Of a stretch of 64,000 nt of DNA, positions 25,878 through 35,174 are shown piece by piece. Source of the DNA: Mesorhizobium sp. ES1-1 (GTDB lineage Bacteria > Pseudomonadota > Alphaproteobacteria > Rhizobiales > Rhizobiaceae). The stretch is taken from contig NZ_JAIUGX010000001.1 of NCBI RefSeq assembly GCF_020164785.1, positions 496,001 to 560,000 on the forward strand, written 5' to 3'. Under the pieces are notes generated by a model that did not search any database, had not been told where the DNA came from, and saw nothing but the letters and a program-made list of their open reading frames with translations. Numbering within the stretch: position 1 is the first letter of the stretch; every line of letters begins with the position of its first letter. Both the position numbers and the translations under genes were made by a program.

Positions 25878-26738
25878 GTGGAAACGTTCCTAAACGCGAA
25901 TCTCTTGAATTGGGACGATCGCGCAGAGCTGCATGCCACCGACAAAACGGGCAGCTACAGAATCGACAGCGTCCTGGCTGGCGGATCGAACCTGTATGAG
26001 CTGGAATCGAGCGAAGTCGGCGATATTGTTGGCAAAGACATTGTCCACCTTCAATGCCACATCGGCCTCGACACAATTAGCCTCAGAAACCTTGGCGCGG
26101 GGAGCGTGACCGGGTTGGACTTCTCACCTCGGGCGATCGTGGCGGCGCGGGATTTCGCAGCCAAGGCAGGAAGCGATGTTCGCTTCGTGGAATCGCCGGT
26201 TTTCGAGGCAGTGGAAGCGCTCGACCGGACCTATGATATTGTCTACGTCACGTGGGGCTCAGTGAATTGGCTTGACGACGTTTTCCGTTGGGCGCGCGTG
26301 GTCGCAGACCTTTTACGGCCGGGAGGGAGGCTGTATCTGGCCGAAGGTCACCCTTTGATGTTCCAGTGCAATCGCAAGGGCAAGGCTCTCGAGTTGAAGC
26401 ACGATTGGAGAACGCCGGCCGGTCGGCCCCTGGCCTGGAAAGAGGATCTCACGTACACCGGCGATGAGCGAGTCTTGGAGCATCCTCGCTACTACGAGTG
26501 GATCCACCCTATCAGCGACGTGGTTAACGCTCTGATCGCGGCAGGGCTTTCGCTCGACTTCTTGAACGAACATGACAAAGTTTCCTGGCAGCACTTTTCA
26601 TTCGCGGTCAGGGCCGGCAAGGATATGTACGGCCTGCCTGAAGACGCGCCAAAGATCCCAATGGCGTATTCAATTGGGGCGACCAAGCGAGGCGTAGGGA
26701 CATACAGAATCGTGCCGAAGAAGGTCGACAGTCACTAA
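25878..26738 (+). CDS. Class I SAM-dependent methyltransferase
   Basis: 286 residues from GTG 25878. The SAM-binding Rossmann core is seen as VHLQCHIGLDTISL (motif I, about 55-68), GLDFSPRAI (motif II) and YDIVYVTWGSVNWL (motif IV), followed by LRPGGRLYLAE (motif V). The last third resembles small-molecule methyltransferases. Substrate unknown. It appears to be a single-gene unit with a palindrome in front. Confidence 0.8.
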   Translation: METFLNANLLNWDDRAELHATDKTGSYRIDSVLAGGSNLYELESSEVGDIVGKDIVHLQCHIGLDTISLRNLGAGSVTGLDFSPRAIVAARDFAAKAGSDVRFVESPVFEAVEALDRTYDIVYVTWGSVNWLDDVFRWARVVADLLRPGGRLYLAEGHPLMFQCNRKGKALELKHDWRTPAGRPLAWKEDLTYTGDERVLEHPRYYEWIHPISDVVNALIAAGLSLDFLNEHDKVSWQHFSFAVRAGKDMYGLPEDAPKIPMAYSIGATKRGVGTYRIVPKKVDSH

Positions 26739-26870
26739 CCATCGTGGGCTCAACCAGTTTTGGCTTGGCTTTTTACGTTTTCTGATGGCCAAAATTTAAA
26801 TGATTGCAATTCAATATTCCTGCGAGTCGTCTCAACGCAAGCGTGAGAAACTTACAGGGATCAGGTTCTG

Positions 26871-29522
26871 TTGGGATCTTTCGCCAGAATTTTTAGCCGC
26901 GTCACGGGCTTCATGTTTTCGCCGGCGAGGATACCGACGGCGATAGCCATTGTGGTCATTACGGCCTGTGCCATTTTCGCGGATCATCAAAACAAAATCG
27001 TCTCAGACCAGGCGGCCCGTGCCGAGGTCACAAGGAAGCTAAGCGTCGTCCGTTCCAAGCTGGAAGCGAACATAAACGGTAACCTTCAGCTCGCACGAGG
27101 GCTCGTCGCGGCCGTCGCGACGGAACCGTACATGAGTCAGCAACGGTTCGAGGAGCTTGCCAGCGGTCTTTTTAGCGAAGAGTCGCAGCTGCGCAATATT
27201 GTCGGCGCCCCGGATCTGGTCATTTCCCTGATCTATCCGCTTCCCGGCAATGAGAAGGCGATCGGGCTTGATTACCGCAAGAACGAACAGCAGCGCACCG
27301 CTGCTTTCCGCGCTCGCGACCTGCGCAAGCTTGTTCTCGTCGGTCCGGTAGATCTCCAACGAGGGCAGGCTTTCATCGGCAGGTTTCCTGTCTTCGTGAG
27401 AGGCCAAGGAACTTCAGAGCGGTTTTGGGGGATCATATCCGCAGTCATCGACGCTCAGCGCCTTTATCGAGCGAGCGGCCTGCTCGATGACAATCTGGGG
27501 ATTGACGTGGCGCTTGTGGGCAACGACGTCGCCGGTGTGTTGGGATCGCAGTTCTTCGGTGACAAACAAGTCATCAACGGCGACCCTGTGACTGCTGACG
27601 TCATTGTTCCGTCCGGCTCCTGGCGGATCGCTGCCATCCCCGCGGGCGGCTGGCCAACGAGTCCGTCCAATGTCTGGCTCATGCGCGCAATCATGACGGC
27701 TGCAGCGGCGCTGATCTTGGTTCCTTTCCTTGTCGCGGGGCGCTTGGTCGACGAAAGAAACACAAATTACTGGGAACTGCAGCGACTGTCGCAGCGACTG
27801 GAACTTGCCTTGGAGGCTTCATCCATAGGGGTGTGGGAGCACGACCTCCAGACAAACCACTTGGCCTGGGACAATCGTGTTAACCAGATATACGGCAAAA
27901 AATCGGACGCGGGACAACGCGGATATGCAGACTGGGCAGGAAGCATCCATCCTGCCGATTTGCCTCACGCTCTTGCCGACTTCGACAGGGCAGTCAGCGA
28001 AAAAAGCACCTACTCGTCCGAGTATCGGATCATTCGATCGGATGGGGAGCTTCGCCACATCCGGTCAAGAGCGATCTTTTATCAGACCGCGGATAAGTCG
28101 CCCCGGATGGTTGGCGCCGAGTGGGACGTTACGTCCGACGTGTTGCTGAACAACGAGCTGAAACTTGCCAGTCAGCTCGCGGCGTCGAAGAACCTGGAAC
28201 TGGAGCATGCGCGGGAGCAGCTGGAACACGTTGCCCTGCATGACGCCCTAACGGACTTGCCGAACCGCCGCTACCTGGACCTGGCACTGAAAGACTACAC
28301 CGCGAAGGCCGCATTGGATGGCAGCTATGCCGCCTTGCTGCATGTCGACCTGGATCACTTCAAGCACATCAACGACACTCTCGGCCATGCAGCGGGCGAC
28401 GCCATGCTCGTGCATGCGTCATCGGTTCTGAAGTCGAATGTCGACGAGCGTGGTTTCGTTGCCCGCGTCGGTGGCGACGAGTTTATCGTACTTTGCACGG
28501 TCAGCGATAATGCGAGCCAGGCGGCTGCGCTCGCTGATCGCATTATCGACCAAATGCGAAAGCCTGTTTACTACGACGGTCATCAATGCCGCTTTGGCGT
28601 CAGCGTGGGAATTGCCGTCGACACCGGCAGGGATGCCGAGGCCAAACAGTTGCTTGTCAATGCTGACATCGCGTTATACCGGGCGAAAAACCGCGGTCGC
28701 AACCGCCATGAATTCTTCTCCGGCGAATTACAAAGCGAAATCATCAAGACAAAAAGACTGGCTGATGAGATTCTTGGGGGGCTCGAGCGAAACGAATTCG
28801 TTCCCTTCTACCAGCCCCAGTTCGATGCCAAAACGCTAAGGATAGTGGGGGTCGAGGCGCTGGCGCGGTGGCAGCATCCGGAACGCGGAATCCTGGCTCC
28901 TGATGCCTTCTTGAAGACCGCCGAAGAAGTCAGTGCAGTCGCCACCATCGACCGTAAAATCTTAACGCAGTCGCTTAAGGACTTCGATGGCTGGACCCGC
29001 CAGGGCATCTCCATTCCGCACGTTTCGGTCAACGTGTCGGCACGGCGGCTTCAAGACGAGGACCTGATCAAGAGCTTGGGCGATCTGCACATCAAGAAAG
29101 GGACATTCTCTTTCGAGTTGGTAGAGTCGATCTTCCTCGACGACAGCGATGATCTGGCGAAATGGAACATCGAACAGATCAAACAGCTTGGCATTGACAT
29201 CGAGATCGACGATTTCGGCACTGGATATGCCTCTATCCTAAGCCTGCTTAAACTTCTGCCTCGCCGCCTGAAAATAGACCGCCAGTTGGTGGATGCGGTT
29301 GTCGACTCGCCGCAGCAAAGACAAATCGTGTCGTCGATTATCGAAATAGGCAAATCTCTGGGGATCGAGATCATTGCCGAAGGGGTCGAGACCATGGAAC
29401 ACGCGCGGGTGCTTACAGGGCTAGGCTGCGACATTCTGCAAGGCTACGCGTTGGGCCGTGCGATGGACTTCGACAGCCTTGTCAGCTTTGCCCGATCTCG
29501 CGCTCTGTCGGTAGCGGTTTGA
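26871..29522 (+). CDS. Membrane GGDEF/EAL protein with CHASE-like sensor and PAS domain
   Basis: 883 residues, TTG start. An N-terminal membrane helix (about 20-40), a periplasmic CHASE-like domain (about 45-275) and a second helix (about 285-303) come first. A PAS segment (about 315-440) follows. The GGDEF domain has RVGGDEF (about 533-537), so a diguanylate cyclase is possible. The EAL domain has VEALARW (about 660), DDFGTGYAS (about 780) and EGVET, with intact signature residues for cyclic-di-GMP hydrolysis. It probably senses an external signal and changes c-di-GMP level. Whether synthesis or degradation dominates cannot be told. Confidence 0.92.
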   Translation: MGSFARIFSRVTGFMFSPARIPTAIAIVVITACAIFADHQNKIVSDQAARAEVTRKLSVVRSKLEANINGNLQLARGLVAAVATEPYMSQQRFEELASGLFSEESQLRNIVGAPDLVISLIYPLPGNEKAIGLDYRKNEQQRTAAFRARDLRKLVLVGPVDLQRGQAFIGRFPVFVRGQGTSERFWGIISAVIDAQRLYRASGLLDDNLGIDVALVGNDVAGVLGSQFFGDKQVINGDPVTADVIVPSGSWRIAAIPAGGWPTSPSNVWLMRAIMTAAAALILVPFLVAGRLVDERNTNYWELQRLSQRLELALEASSIGVWEHDLQTNHLAWDNRVNQIYGKKSDAGQRGYADWAGSIHPADLPHALADFDRAVSEKSTYSSEYRIIRSDGELRHIRSRAIFYQTADKSPRMVGAEWDVTSDVLLNNELKLASQLAASKNLELEHAREQLEHVALHDALTDLPNRRYLDLALKDYTAKAALDGSYAALLHVDLDHFKHINDTLGHAAGDAMLVHASSVLKSNVDERGFVARVGGDEFIVLCTVSDNASQAAALADRIIDQMRKPVYYDGHQCRFGVSVGIAVDTGRDAEAKQLLVNADIALYRAKNRGRNRHEFFSGELQSEIIKTKRLADEILGGLERNEFVPFYQPQFDAKTLRIVGVEALARWQHPERGILAPDAFLKTAEEVSAVATIDRKILTQSLKDFDGWTRQGISIPHVSVNVSARRLQDEDLIKSLGDLHIKKGTFSFELVESIFLDDSDDLAKWNIEQIKQLGIDIEIDDFGTGYASILSLLKLLPRRLKIDRQLVDAVVDSPQQRQIVSSIIEIGKSLGIEIIAEGVETMEHARVLTGLGCDILQGYALGRAMDFDSLVSFARSRALSVAV

Positions 29523-29766
29523 TCTCGTTGAATAGACGGCGCCAAATTGCATTCAGTCGGAATCCCCTCGCCTGCCACGTCTACACGGCCGGTGGCAGCT
29601 CCCGCGTCGCGTACCCTCTGATCGCGATGTAGCCCGCTTACGGTCTATCGATCAGTCGCCGGGCTGCCGTGGTGGACGGTATCCAGCCGGCGAAGTGCCT
29701 AGCTTGTAAGAGTTGAAACCAAATGCGTCCCGCTCGCGTAGCTGACATTTTCGGGCGGGGACGCGG

Positions 29767-29946
29767 ATGCTTTTCAGGAAGTTTCGCTGCGAAAAATGCC
29801 AGGGTTTGGGCAAGACCCTTCATTGCGGGAGGTGGCTGGCAACGCAAGGAAGATGCTGTCCCGACGGCACGCGACGCCTGCAGTGCAAGGGCACGGTCAT
29901 CGTATGCACCGTTTGCCGCGGCAGCGGCCTGCGCAATACGCCCTGA
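29767..29946 (+). CDS. 59-residue protein with two CxxCxGxG motifs
   Basis: From ATG 29767 to TGA 29946. The product has CEKCQGLGK near the N-terminus, then CGRW, GRCCPDG and QCKGTVIVC, and ends with CTVCRGSGLRNTP. The two CxxCxGxG motifs are the zinc-binding signature of DnaJ-type cysteine-rich domains. It stands alone between a GGDEF/EAL gene and the hsp20 operon. A small zinc protein linked to protein folding or redox is a reasonable guess. It is short, so chance is not excluded, but nine cysteines in this spacing are hard to explain otherwise. Confidence 0.5.
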   Translation: MLFRKFRCEKCQGLGKTLHCGRWLATQGRCCPDGTRRLQCKGTVIVCTVCRGSGLRNTP

Positions 29947-30035
29947 GGCAAGTGGGGCAGGATCACTATGGCGCACGTCGCGGCGGTTCGAGACCTGGCC
30001 GCGACGTAACCTTTGACGATTCCACGAAGCCACAA

Positions 30036-30506
30036 TCAGGCGGCCGCTGCCTGCGAATATGCGAATACAGAGTCCCCGCCGTCTCGTCCCTTTGGCCGTC
30101 CCATGGCAAAGGCGGGCGCCGGCGGCGGATCATCGTCGTCGGAACCATCGCTTTTGCGCCAGAGCCCGCGCGACCACGGACTGCGCCACCGTTTCGAGGG
30201 ACGCCACAGGAACGAAGTGCGGTTCGCCCGTGCGTCCGTGACGTTTTCACCACCATCCAGTGCTTTCAAGGCACGAAGAATATCGTCGACCTTGAGGATC
30301 GACCCATCGGGAAGCTGGCGCAGCGCAGGCAGATGGGGAACCGCATTGGCATCGGATGCCCATGATGCCAGCAAAGCGCGCTTTTGCTGCTTCGTTAGCC
30401 CGGGATCGTTCAAGACATCGTCCGGGTGGCCTGACAGGACGAGTGCGAGACTTCGCGATAACCCGGGATCGTATTCAAACTCGCTGTAGCAATCGGTCAT
30501 CTCCAT
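30036..30506 (-). CDS. Protein of unknown function in the hsp20 operon
   Basis: 156 residues. An N-terminal segment (YDPGLSRSLALVLSGHPDDV) and LTKQQKRALLASWASDANAV are followed by a Ser/Asp/Pro-rich region. It has no membrane segment and no recognised domain. It lies 66 bases after hsp20 on the same strand and is likely co-transcribed with it, so it may be heat-induced. Confidence 0.55.
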   Translation of the reverse strand: MEMTDCYSEFEYDPGLSRSLALVLSGHPDDVLNDPGLTKQQKRALLASWASDANAVPHLPALRQLPDGSILKVDDILRALKALDGGENVTDARANRTSFLWRPSKRWRSPWSRGLWRKSDGSDDDDPPPAPAFAMGRPKGRDGGDSVFAYSQAAAA

Positions 30507-30572
30507 TCTCCAGCAATCCAGCCTCCCGGCTTGGTGCCGGGAGGCAACCGCAGTGTCAGGTGTCAGGTGATA

Positions 30573-31064
30573 TCAAGCCGCGGCTTTACGCTGCGGTTTG
30601 ATATCCTGGCTGATCTGCTCGCCGGTGTCGGCGTTGCCGCTCGCTTGCGTCGGCGCCGAGATGACGATGCGCCTGGGTTTCAACTGCTCGGGGATCTCAC
30701 GCACCAGATCGATCGACAGCAGACCGTTTTCCAGCGACGCGTTCGCGACCTTCACATAGTCGGCGAGCTTGAACACCTGCTTGAAGTTGCCGATCGCGAG
30801 TCCGCGGTGCAGGAGTTGGTGCTCACCCTCCTCGGGCTTCTTTTGCCCGGCGACGCTGAGTTCGGGGCCGTGCTGGGTCAATTCGACCTCGTCGGCACTG
30901 AAGCCGGCAACCGCCATTGTGATGCGGTAGTCGTTCTCGCTCTTCTTTTCGATGTTGTAGGGCGGCCAGTCGGTCCGCACACTCGTATCAAGCATGTCGA
31001 ACAGACGGTCGAACCCGACCGTAGAACGGAACAGGGGCGCATATTCAGAGCTTCTCATAGCCAT
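30573..31064 (-). CDS. Small heat-shock protein, Hsp20 family
   Basis: I use ATG 31064 because GGAGG lies just before it; an ATG three codons upstream falls in the thermometer hairpin. The 163-residue product begins MAMRSSEYAPLFRSTVGFDR and has the alpha-crystallin domain: Y-N-I-E-K-K-S-E-N-D-Y-R-I, VAGFSADEVEL and LAIGNFKQVFKLAD and the end LENGLLSIDL. It acts as an ATP-independent holdase. Expression is expected to depend on an RpoH-type promoter (31153-31181) and a ROSE-type leader (31065-31150). Confidence 0.9.
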   Translation of the reverse strand: MAMRSSEYAPLFRSTVGFDRLFDMLDTSVRTDWPPYNIEKKSENDYRITMAVAGFSADEVELTQHGPELSVAGQKKPEEGEHQLLHRGLAIGNFKQVFKLADYVKVANASLENGLLSIDLVREIPEQLKPRRIVISAPTQASGNADTGEQISQDIKPQRKAAA

Positions 31065-31150
31065 ATCCTCCAAAAAGCAACATGGGTTACAAGCAGCGTC
31101 GCAGCGTCTTACGCGACGCGCGTTTGCCGAGCCGAAGCCTCGACAGCGAT
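31065..31150 (-). ncRNA. ROSE-type RNA thermometer in hsp20 5' leader
   Basis: Read on the minus strand the leader contains a GAGGC-TTCG-GCTC hairpin, a GCGTCGC/GCGACGC hairpin, and a final hairpin in which CCAT pairs with ATGG and TTGCT faces AGGAT of the ribosome binding site, giving U-U, U-A, G-G, C-G and U-A contacts. This is the conserved ROSE arrangement, with the U(U/C)GCU motif and a G-G mismatch that melts with heat to expose the ribosome binding site. ROSE elements are established for rhizobial small heat-shock genes. Confidence 0.75.
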
Positions 31151-31152
31151 CG

Positions 31153-31181
31153 ATTTAGAAACGGCAAAAAATCGCTTCAAG
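31153..31181 (-). promoter_or_regulatory. RpoH-type promoter for hsp20
   Basis: On the minus strand CTTGAA, a 17-base spacer, then CTAAAT. The -35 is the alphaproteobacterial sigma-32 consensus and the -10 box is close to CCTATNT. It places the 5' end at about 31146, just upstream of the thermometer. Confidence 0.65.
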
Positions 31182-31369
31182 AGGGAGACAATAAAAATTT
31201 TTGCGTAACGATTTCAAGCAGTCTGGTGATGGTCTCAGTTGCTCCTTCAGGGCGACAGGGCTCTGTTTTACGACACGCCTCGGACCGAACACGCCTTCGG
31301 CCGCAGTCGCTTCACACTGTGCTTGTTGAGGCAGAGCCCCTAATACCGGCTAAGCGCCTACCGAGCCGA

Positions 31370-31394
31370 GGAACACCGAGGCTCCATTCGAGTT
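31370..31394 (+). promoter_or_regulatory. EcfG-type promoter for nadE operon
   Basis: GGAAC, 16 bases, AGTT. This fits the general stress sigma factor consensus GGAAC-N16-17-CGTT with one change. It lies about 150 bases before nadE. The stretch 31205-31543 has nothing else that I can identify. Confidence 0.5.
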
Positions 31395-31543
31395 ACTGGG
31401 CCATGCATGCGCATCGACCAGATCTCTCACCTTGTTCGAAATCCGCGCGAGCCGCCACGGCGTGCAGGTCGAGATGATATTGTTGCCGATCTCGTGGCAA
31501 GCGCGGTGGGACGGAATGCGATGACATCAGGAGCACCCAGCGA

Positions 31544-32371
31544 ATGACCGAACAGAAACTTATCATCGAGACCTTGGGCGTGGCTCCCGTTTTTGACGTT
31601 GCGCTGGAAGCGCGTCGGCGCATCGACTTCCTTGCCACCTATCTGCGGGCCTCGGGTCTCGGCGCCTATGTGCTCGGGATTAGTGGCGGGGTGGATTCGC
31701 TCGCGGCGGCCCTTCTTGCTCAACGCGCCGTCGAGGACCTGCGGGCGACCGGATACGAGGCCAAGTTCCTGGCCGTTCGTCTCCCCTATGGAGCCCAGGC
31801 GGACGAGAGCGACGCGCAGCGGGCCTTGGACGCCATACGGGCGGACGAGGTCCGCCGTGTCGACATCAAGCCGGCAGCCGATGCGATGCTGCATTCGATC
31901 AAACTGGCCGGCACAGATCTCGGTGACGCCGGACGCGAGGACTTCCTGCTCGGTAACATCAAGGCGCGTCAACGCATGATTGCCCAATTCGCGCTCGCCG
32001 GGGCAACGCGCGGTCTGGTCATTGGCACCGATCATGCCGCCGAAGCCTTGATGGGATTCTTCACCAAGTTCGGTGACGGCGCCGCGGACATACTCCCTCT
32101 ATCGGGACTGAACAAACGCAGAGTTCGCGCTCTGGCGGCGCATCTGGGTGCTCCGCTGGATCTCGTTGCCAAGGTGCCGACGGCCGATCTTGAGAACCTG
32201 GCGCCGCTTCGTCCCGATGAAGATGCCTACGGCGTTACCTACGATCAGATCGACGACTTTCTTGAGGGCCGGCAAGTCGACGATGGAGCGCGCCGCCGGA
32301 TACTTCACATGTATTCTAGCACGGCACACAAGCGCGCTCTTCCGGTCGCGCCCGATTCGGCTGCCAGCTGA
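31544..32371 (+). CDS. nadE: Ammonia-dependent NAD+ synthetase
   Basis: 275 residues. The P-loop GISGGVDS (about 45-52) and the [12 protein letters not shown] and GTDHAAEA motifs mark the NadE synthetase domain, which makes NAD+ from deamido-NAD, ATP and ammonia. The N-terminal glutaminase domain found in many NadE proteins is absent. Its stop overlaps the start of the thioredoxin-reductase-like gene (TGATG), so the two are coupled. The location in a stress island suggests a secondary, stress-induced copy. Confidence 0.88.
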   Translation: MTEQKLIIETLGVAPVFDVALEARRRIDFLATYLRASGLGAYVLGISGGVDSLAAALLAQRAVEDLRATGYEAKFLAVRLPYGAQADESDAQRALDAIRADEVRRVDIKPAADAMLHSIKLAGTDLGDAGREDFLLGNIKARQRMIAQFALAGATRGLVIGTDHAAEALMGFFTKFGDGAADILPLSGLNKRRVRALAAHLGAPLDLVAKVPTADLENLAPLRPDEDAYGVTYDQIDDFLEGRQVDDGARRRILHMYSSTAHKRALPVAPDSAAS

Positions 32372-33372
32372 TGGGAGAGCGCGATTCCTCGAATGGCGAC
32401 GTCCCTGTGACGGTGGATTCTGCCGCGACGGGGTCGGTGCGCGCGCCGGATGACGGCGACTCAGTGGTCGAGGGCCAAGTCTATGACTGCCTCATCATCG
32501 GTGGCGGTCCCGCCGGTCTGACGGCCGCCAGCTATCTCGGGCGGTTTCGTCGTCGGGTCATCGTGGTCGACGCCGGGCAAAGCCGCGCGAAGTGGATCCC
32601 GGTAAGCCACAACTGTCCTGGTTTTCCTGATGGGATTTCTGGTCTGGACCTGCTTGACCGGCTGCGGAAGCAGGCGCTGAAAAGCGGCGTTGACTTCGTT
32701 GAAGATACCGTGTGCGGCTTGCATCGTGACGGCGCCGATTTCATCGCCCAGGCTCGATCTCCCATTCATGCTCGAACGGTCCTTATCGCCACCGGCATTC
32801 TCGACACGCTTCCAGATGCTCCTGATGTCCCCGATATGATCGCAACCGGATCGTTGCGCCTTTGCCCGATCTGCGATGCTTACGAAGTCATCGACAAACG
32901 GATTGCAGTGATGGGCCCAGCTACCCCGGCGATGAAGAAAGCGCTATTCATGCAGGCTTACACCGGCGACGTCACAGTGCTTGTGCCGGACGCGCCTGTT
33001 GAACTGGATGCCGAGGCCCGTGCCCTGATCGCGCGAGCTGGAATCGATGTCGAGAAATGCATGCTCGATTCGGTCCATCCTTCAGGGAATCAGGCGGGCA
33101 TCCGTCTGGCCGACGGCGCCGTCTCCACATTCGATACAATCTACCCAGCTATGGGCTGCACGATCCTGTCAAAGCTCGCCACCGACTTGGGAGCGCAACG
33201 CGATGAAGTTGGCAATCTTGTCGTAGACCCCCATCAGCGCACGATCATTCCGGGCCTGTACGCCGCGGGTGATGTCGTCAATGAGATCAATCAGATTGCC
33301 GTCGCGTTCGGGCACGCAGCCATCGCGGCAACCGATATCCACAATTATCTATCCGGCACAGAGCGTAGCTAG
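32371..33372 (+). CDS. Thioredoxin-reductase-like FAD/NAD(P) oxidoreductase
   Basis: 333 residues, beginning with an unusual 40-residue acidic extension, then [21 protein letters not shown], the FAD-binding motif, given here as IIGGGPAGL. The redox-active pair is CPIC-D (about 168-172) in place of the CATC of thioredoxin reductases, and the second NAD(P) motif is altered ([10 protein letters not shown] instead of GGGxxA). The end GLYAAGDVV and AFGHAAIAA matches the family. The partner thioredoxin is not in the window, and NAD(P)H specificity is doubtful. Confidence 0.75.
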   Translation: MGERDSSNGDVPVTVDSAATGSVRAPDDGDSVVEGQVYDCLIIGGGPAGLTAASYLGRFRRRVIVVDAGQSRAKWIPVSHNCPGFPDGISGLDLLDRLRKQALKSGVDFVEDTVCGLHRDGADFIAQARSPIHARTVLIATGILDTLPDAPDVPDMIATGSLRLCPICDAYEVIDKRIAVMGPATPAMKKALFMQAYTGDVTVLVPDAPVELDAEARALIARAGIDVEKCMLDSVHPSGNQAGIRLADGAVSTFDTIYPAMGCTILSKLATDLGAQRDEVGNLVVDPHQRTIIPGLYAAGDVVNEINQIAVAFGHAAIAATDIHNYLSGTERS

Positions 33373-33436
33373 CCACCAGGGCGTTCTTTGCCAGCCTTTA
33401 TCAATGCATGGACCGGCGAGTCGTGAAGGCGTTCGC

Positions 33437-34075
33437 TTACGACCCCGTCTCGGAATTTGCCGCCCCGGCAGGCTTCGATTCGGGAGAGCCTTTGTGTCTC
33501 AGAAAAATCGAAAGGACGACGAGGACCGCGGTCGACAAGAATTCAGACTGCCAGTTCTGGAAGGATTCGAACCACAGCTCGGAATCCATGAGGTAGCTTG
33601 CCAACGACTGCACCTCGCCTCCGTGGCGAAGAGCCTCGGCATTCGCAGCCGCCAAGCTCGCCCACCAGTGCAACGCAAAGGAAATGACGAACAACCCGGC
33701 CAGGGCGAGGCCCAGCGAGTAGGAATAGAGCCATGACAGAACCGGGTTGCGCCTGCGAGCGGCAGCCGGCAACTCATCGTCGGGCCGGTCGGGGTCGTCG
33801 GGATCGCGAGATTCAGCCGAGCCACGCTGGAACCGCATTGCGGTAAGCATGACGTAGGCTGACATCTGCAGGAATTCGCTCTCCCAATTCTCGAAAAGGG
33901 CCGAAAGGAAATCGCCGCTTGTCAGATATTCCAGCAGGCTGATCGCGGCCGAGCCGTGGTGCTCAAGTTCTTCATTGTAGGCGGCATGGCCCGACCAGAT
34001 CATGCCCAGCGCGCTGAACAAGAACAGTGCCACCAGGGCAATTGTCAGACCATTGTTTCGAAAGAAGGTTTTCAC
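33437..34075 (-). CDS. Membrane protein of the DUF6766 type
   Basis: 212 residues with membrane segments at about 8-28 (NGLTIALVALFLFSALGMIW) and about 115-135 (LGLALAGLFVISFALHWW). Between and after these are segments FLSALFENWESEFLQM and FESFQNWQSEFLSTAVLVVLS that repeat the pattern NWxSEFLxxxxxVxLxxxLR. This layout matches the DUF6766 group of rhizobial stress genes. Function is unknown. A weak GGAAC-N16-CATT lies upstream on the minus strand (34128-34152). Confidence 0.6.
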   Translation of the reverse strand: MKTFFRNNGLTIALVALFLFSALGMIWSGHAAYNEELEHHGSAAISLLEYLTSGDFLSALFENWESEFLQMSAYVMLTAMRFQRGSAESRDPDDPDRPDDELPAAARRRNPVLSWLYSYSLGLALAGLFVISFALHWWASLAAANAEALRHGGEVQSLASYLMDSELWFESFQNWQSEFLSTAVLVVLSIFLRHKGSPESKPAGAANSETGS

Positions 34076-34240
34076 AGAGCAGGCCTCATAGGGCGGGCAG
34101 CTTCCGCCTGTTGAACGTCAAAGTCTGAATGCTGGCCTTGCCCCTTTGTTCCTTGGGTGAGCGGTGCGTCCTCCAACTGCTGGCAGCACCGCCTCGACAC
34201 AAGGTGTTGCCCGCGTCCGGTCAGAAGCCTGGCGCCATTT

Positions 34241-34265
34241 GGAACGGTTCTCGCCGCGCGCAGTT
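34241..34265 (+). promoter_or_regulatory. EcfG-type promoter for SHOCT-like gene
   Basis: GGAAC, 16 bases, AGTT, 40 bases before the start of the following gene. Confidence 0.5.
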
Positions 34266-34304
34266 TCGAAAAGCAGTGTCGAGAAGAAGCGTGAGGACGA
34301 ATCG

Positions 34305-34892
34305 ATGGCCAATGCAAAAGAAGTGGAAATAATCACCAGGCTCGCGCGTGAGCACGGCGTCTCCGAGGAGGCTGTGCGGGCTATCCTCGATGCGTTGCGG
34401 CGCGGTGGCGGGACGATGGCCCAGTTCACTCACGCCGACTTCGGTGGAATGTCGCAATGGTCTTCCGGGATGACCATGGTCGGCGACATGTTCAACGACG
34501 GCCTTAAGGCGAAGCTCAATGCCATCGCCGGCGAACTGTCGAAACATCTGGGCGAGCACGCGGCATTTCTGGGCGAGGACGCGGCGCAGGACAGCGGCGA
34601 AGACCACACTGTGAGCTATCGGTCTGCTGGCCCGCGTCAGGCCGGCCAATGGTGGCCGCAAGCGCTTGGTGATCCCTCTTCTGTCGGATCTCAAAACAAT
34701 ATGCGCTACGCGGTTTTTCCGGAACGGCGTCGCCTGGTCATCGACGATCACGGACGGACAAAAACCTACGACACACGCGACCACCGCATCTCCGGAGTTT
34801 CCCAAAGCCAGAGCACGGATTCCAGCCTGACATTTGTCAGTCAAAACGGCGTGGTGCGCGTTTCGGATCTGGCGCATGTCGATGACGGTTGA
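34305..34892 (+). CDS. SHOCT-like domain protein of unknown function
   Basis: 195 residues from ATG 34305, preceded by GAGG; the frame is open further upstream but lies across the promoter. The N-terminal part EIITRLAREHGVSEEAVRAI followed by LRRGGGTMAQF and GGMSQW is the small SHOCT-type motif seen in rhizobial stress proteins. The C-terminal half is beta-rich with RRRLVIDDHGRTKTYDT. It may bind oligomerising partners. Function unknown. Confidence 0.55.
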   Translation: MANAKEVEIITRLAREHGVSEEAVRAILDALRRGGGTMAQFTHADFGGMSQWSSGMTMVGDMFNDGLKAKLNAIAGELSKHLGEHAAFLGEDAAQDSGEDHTVSYRSAGPRQAGQWWPQALGDPSSVGSQNNMRYAVFPERRRLVIDDHGRTKTYDTRDHRISGVSQSQSTDSSLTFVSQNGVVRVSDLAHVDDG

Positions 34893-35174
34893 TCTGGAAG
34901 ATTGGGCGCGGGGGGACATCGCTGCAACACAGCATTTCTTCGGATCAAACCGTGTGCGCCGAACCCAAGTCTCGCGCGGCGACTGCGGTGGTCGTGCGCG
35001 CCGGGCGCGGCTTCACCCCTCAGCCGCACCGATATCCCCGCTCTTTGTCGAAACATCAAAAGAGGTTTGCGAAGCACAGATTATCAATGCGGAAGCAGTG
35101 TTGCAATTCTGTTACAGACACCGGCGAGCCGACGCTGTAAGTCTGCCGCATCAACTGGGCAAGGGAACACCTCT

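Noticed and set aside
29638..30033. A leftward frame of 131 codons and overlapping rightward frames in 29.6-30.4 kb
   Set aside because: They show no domain, and the Cys-rich short frame at 29767-29946 explains this region better.
34128..34152. EcfG-type promoter for the DUF6766-like gene
   Set aside because: On the minus strand it reads GGAAC-N16-CATT; the -10 part deviates from the other four sites, so it is not listed as a feature.
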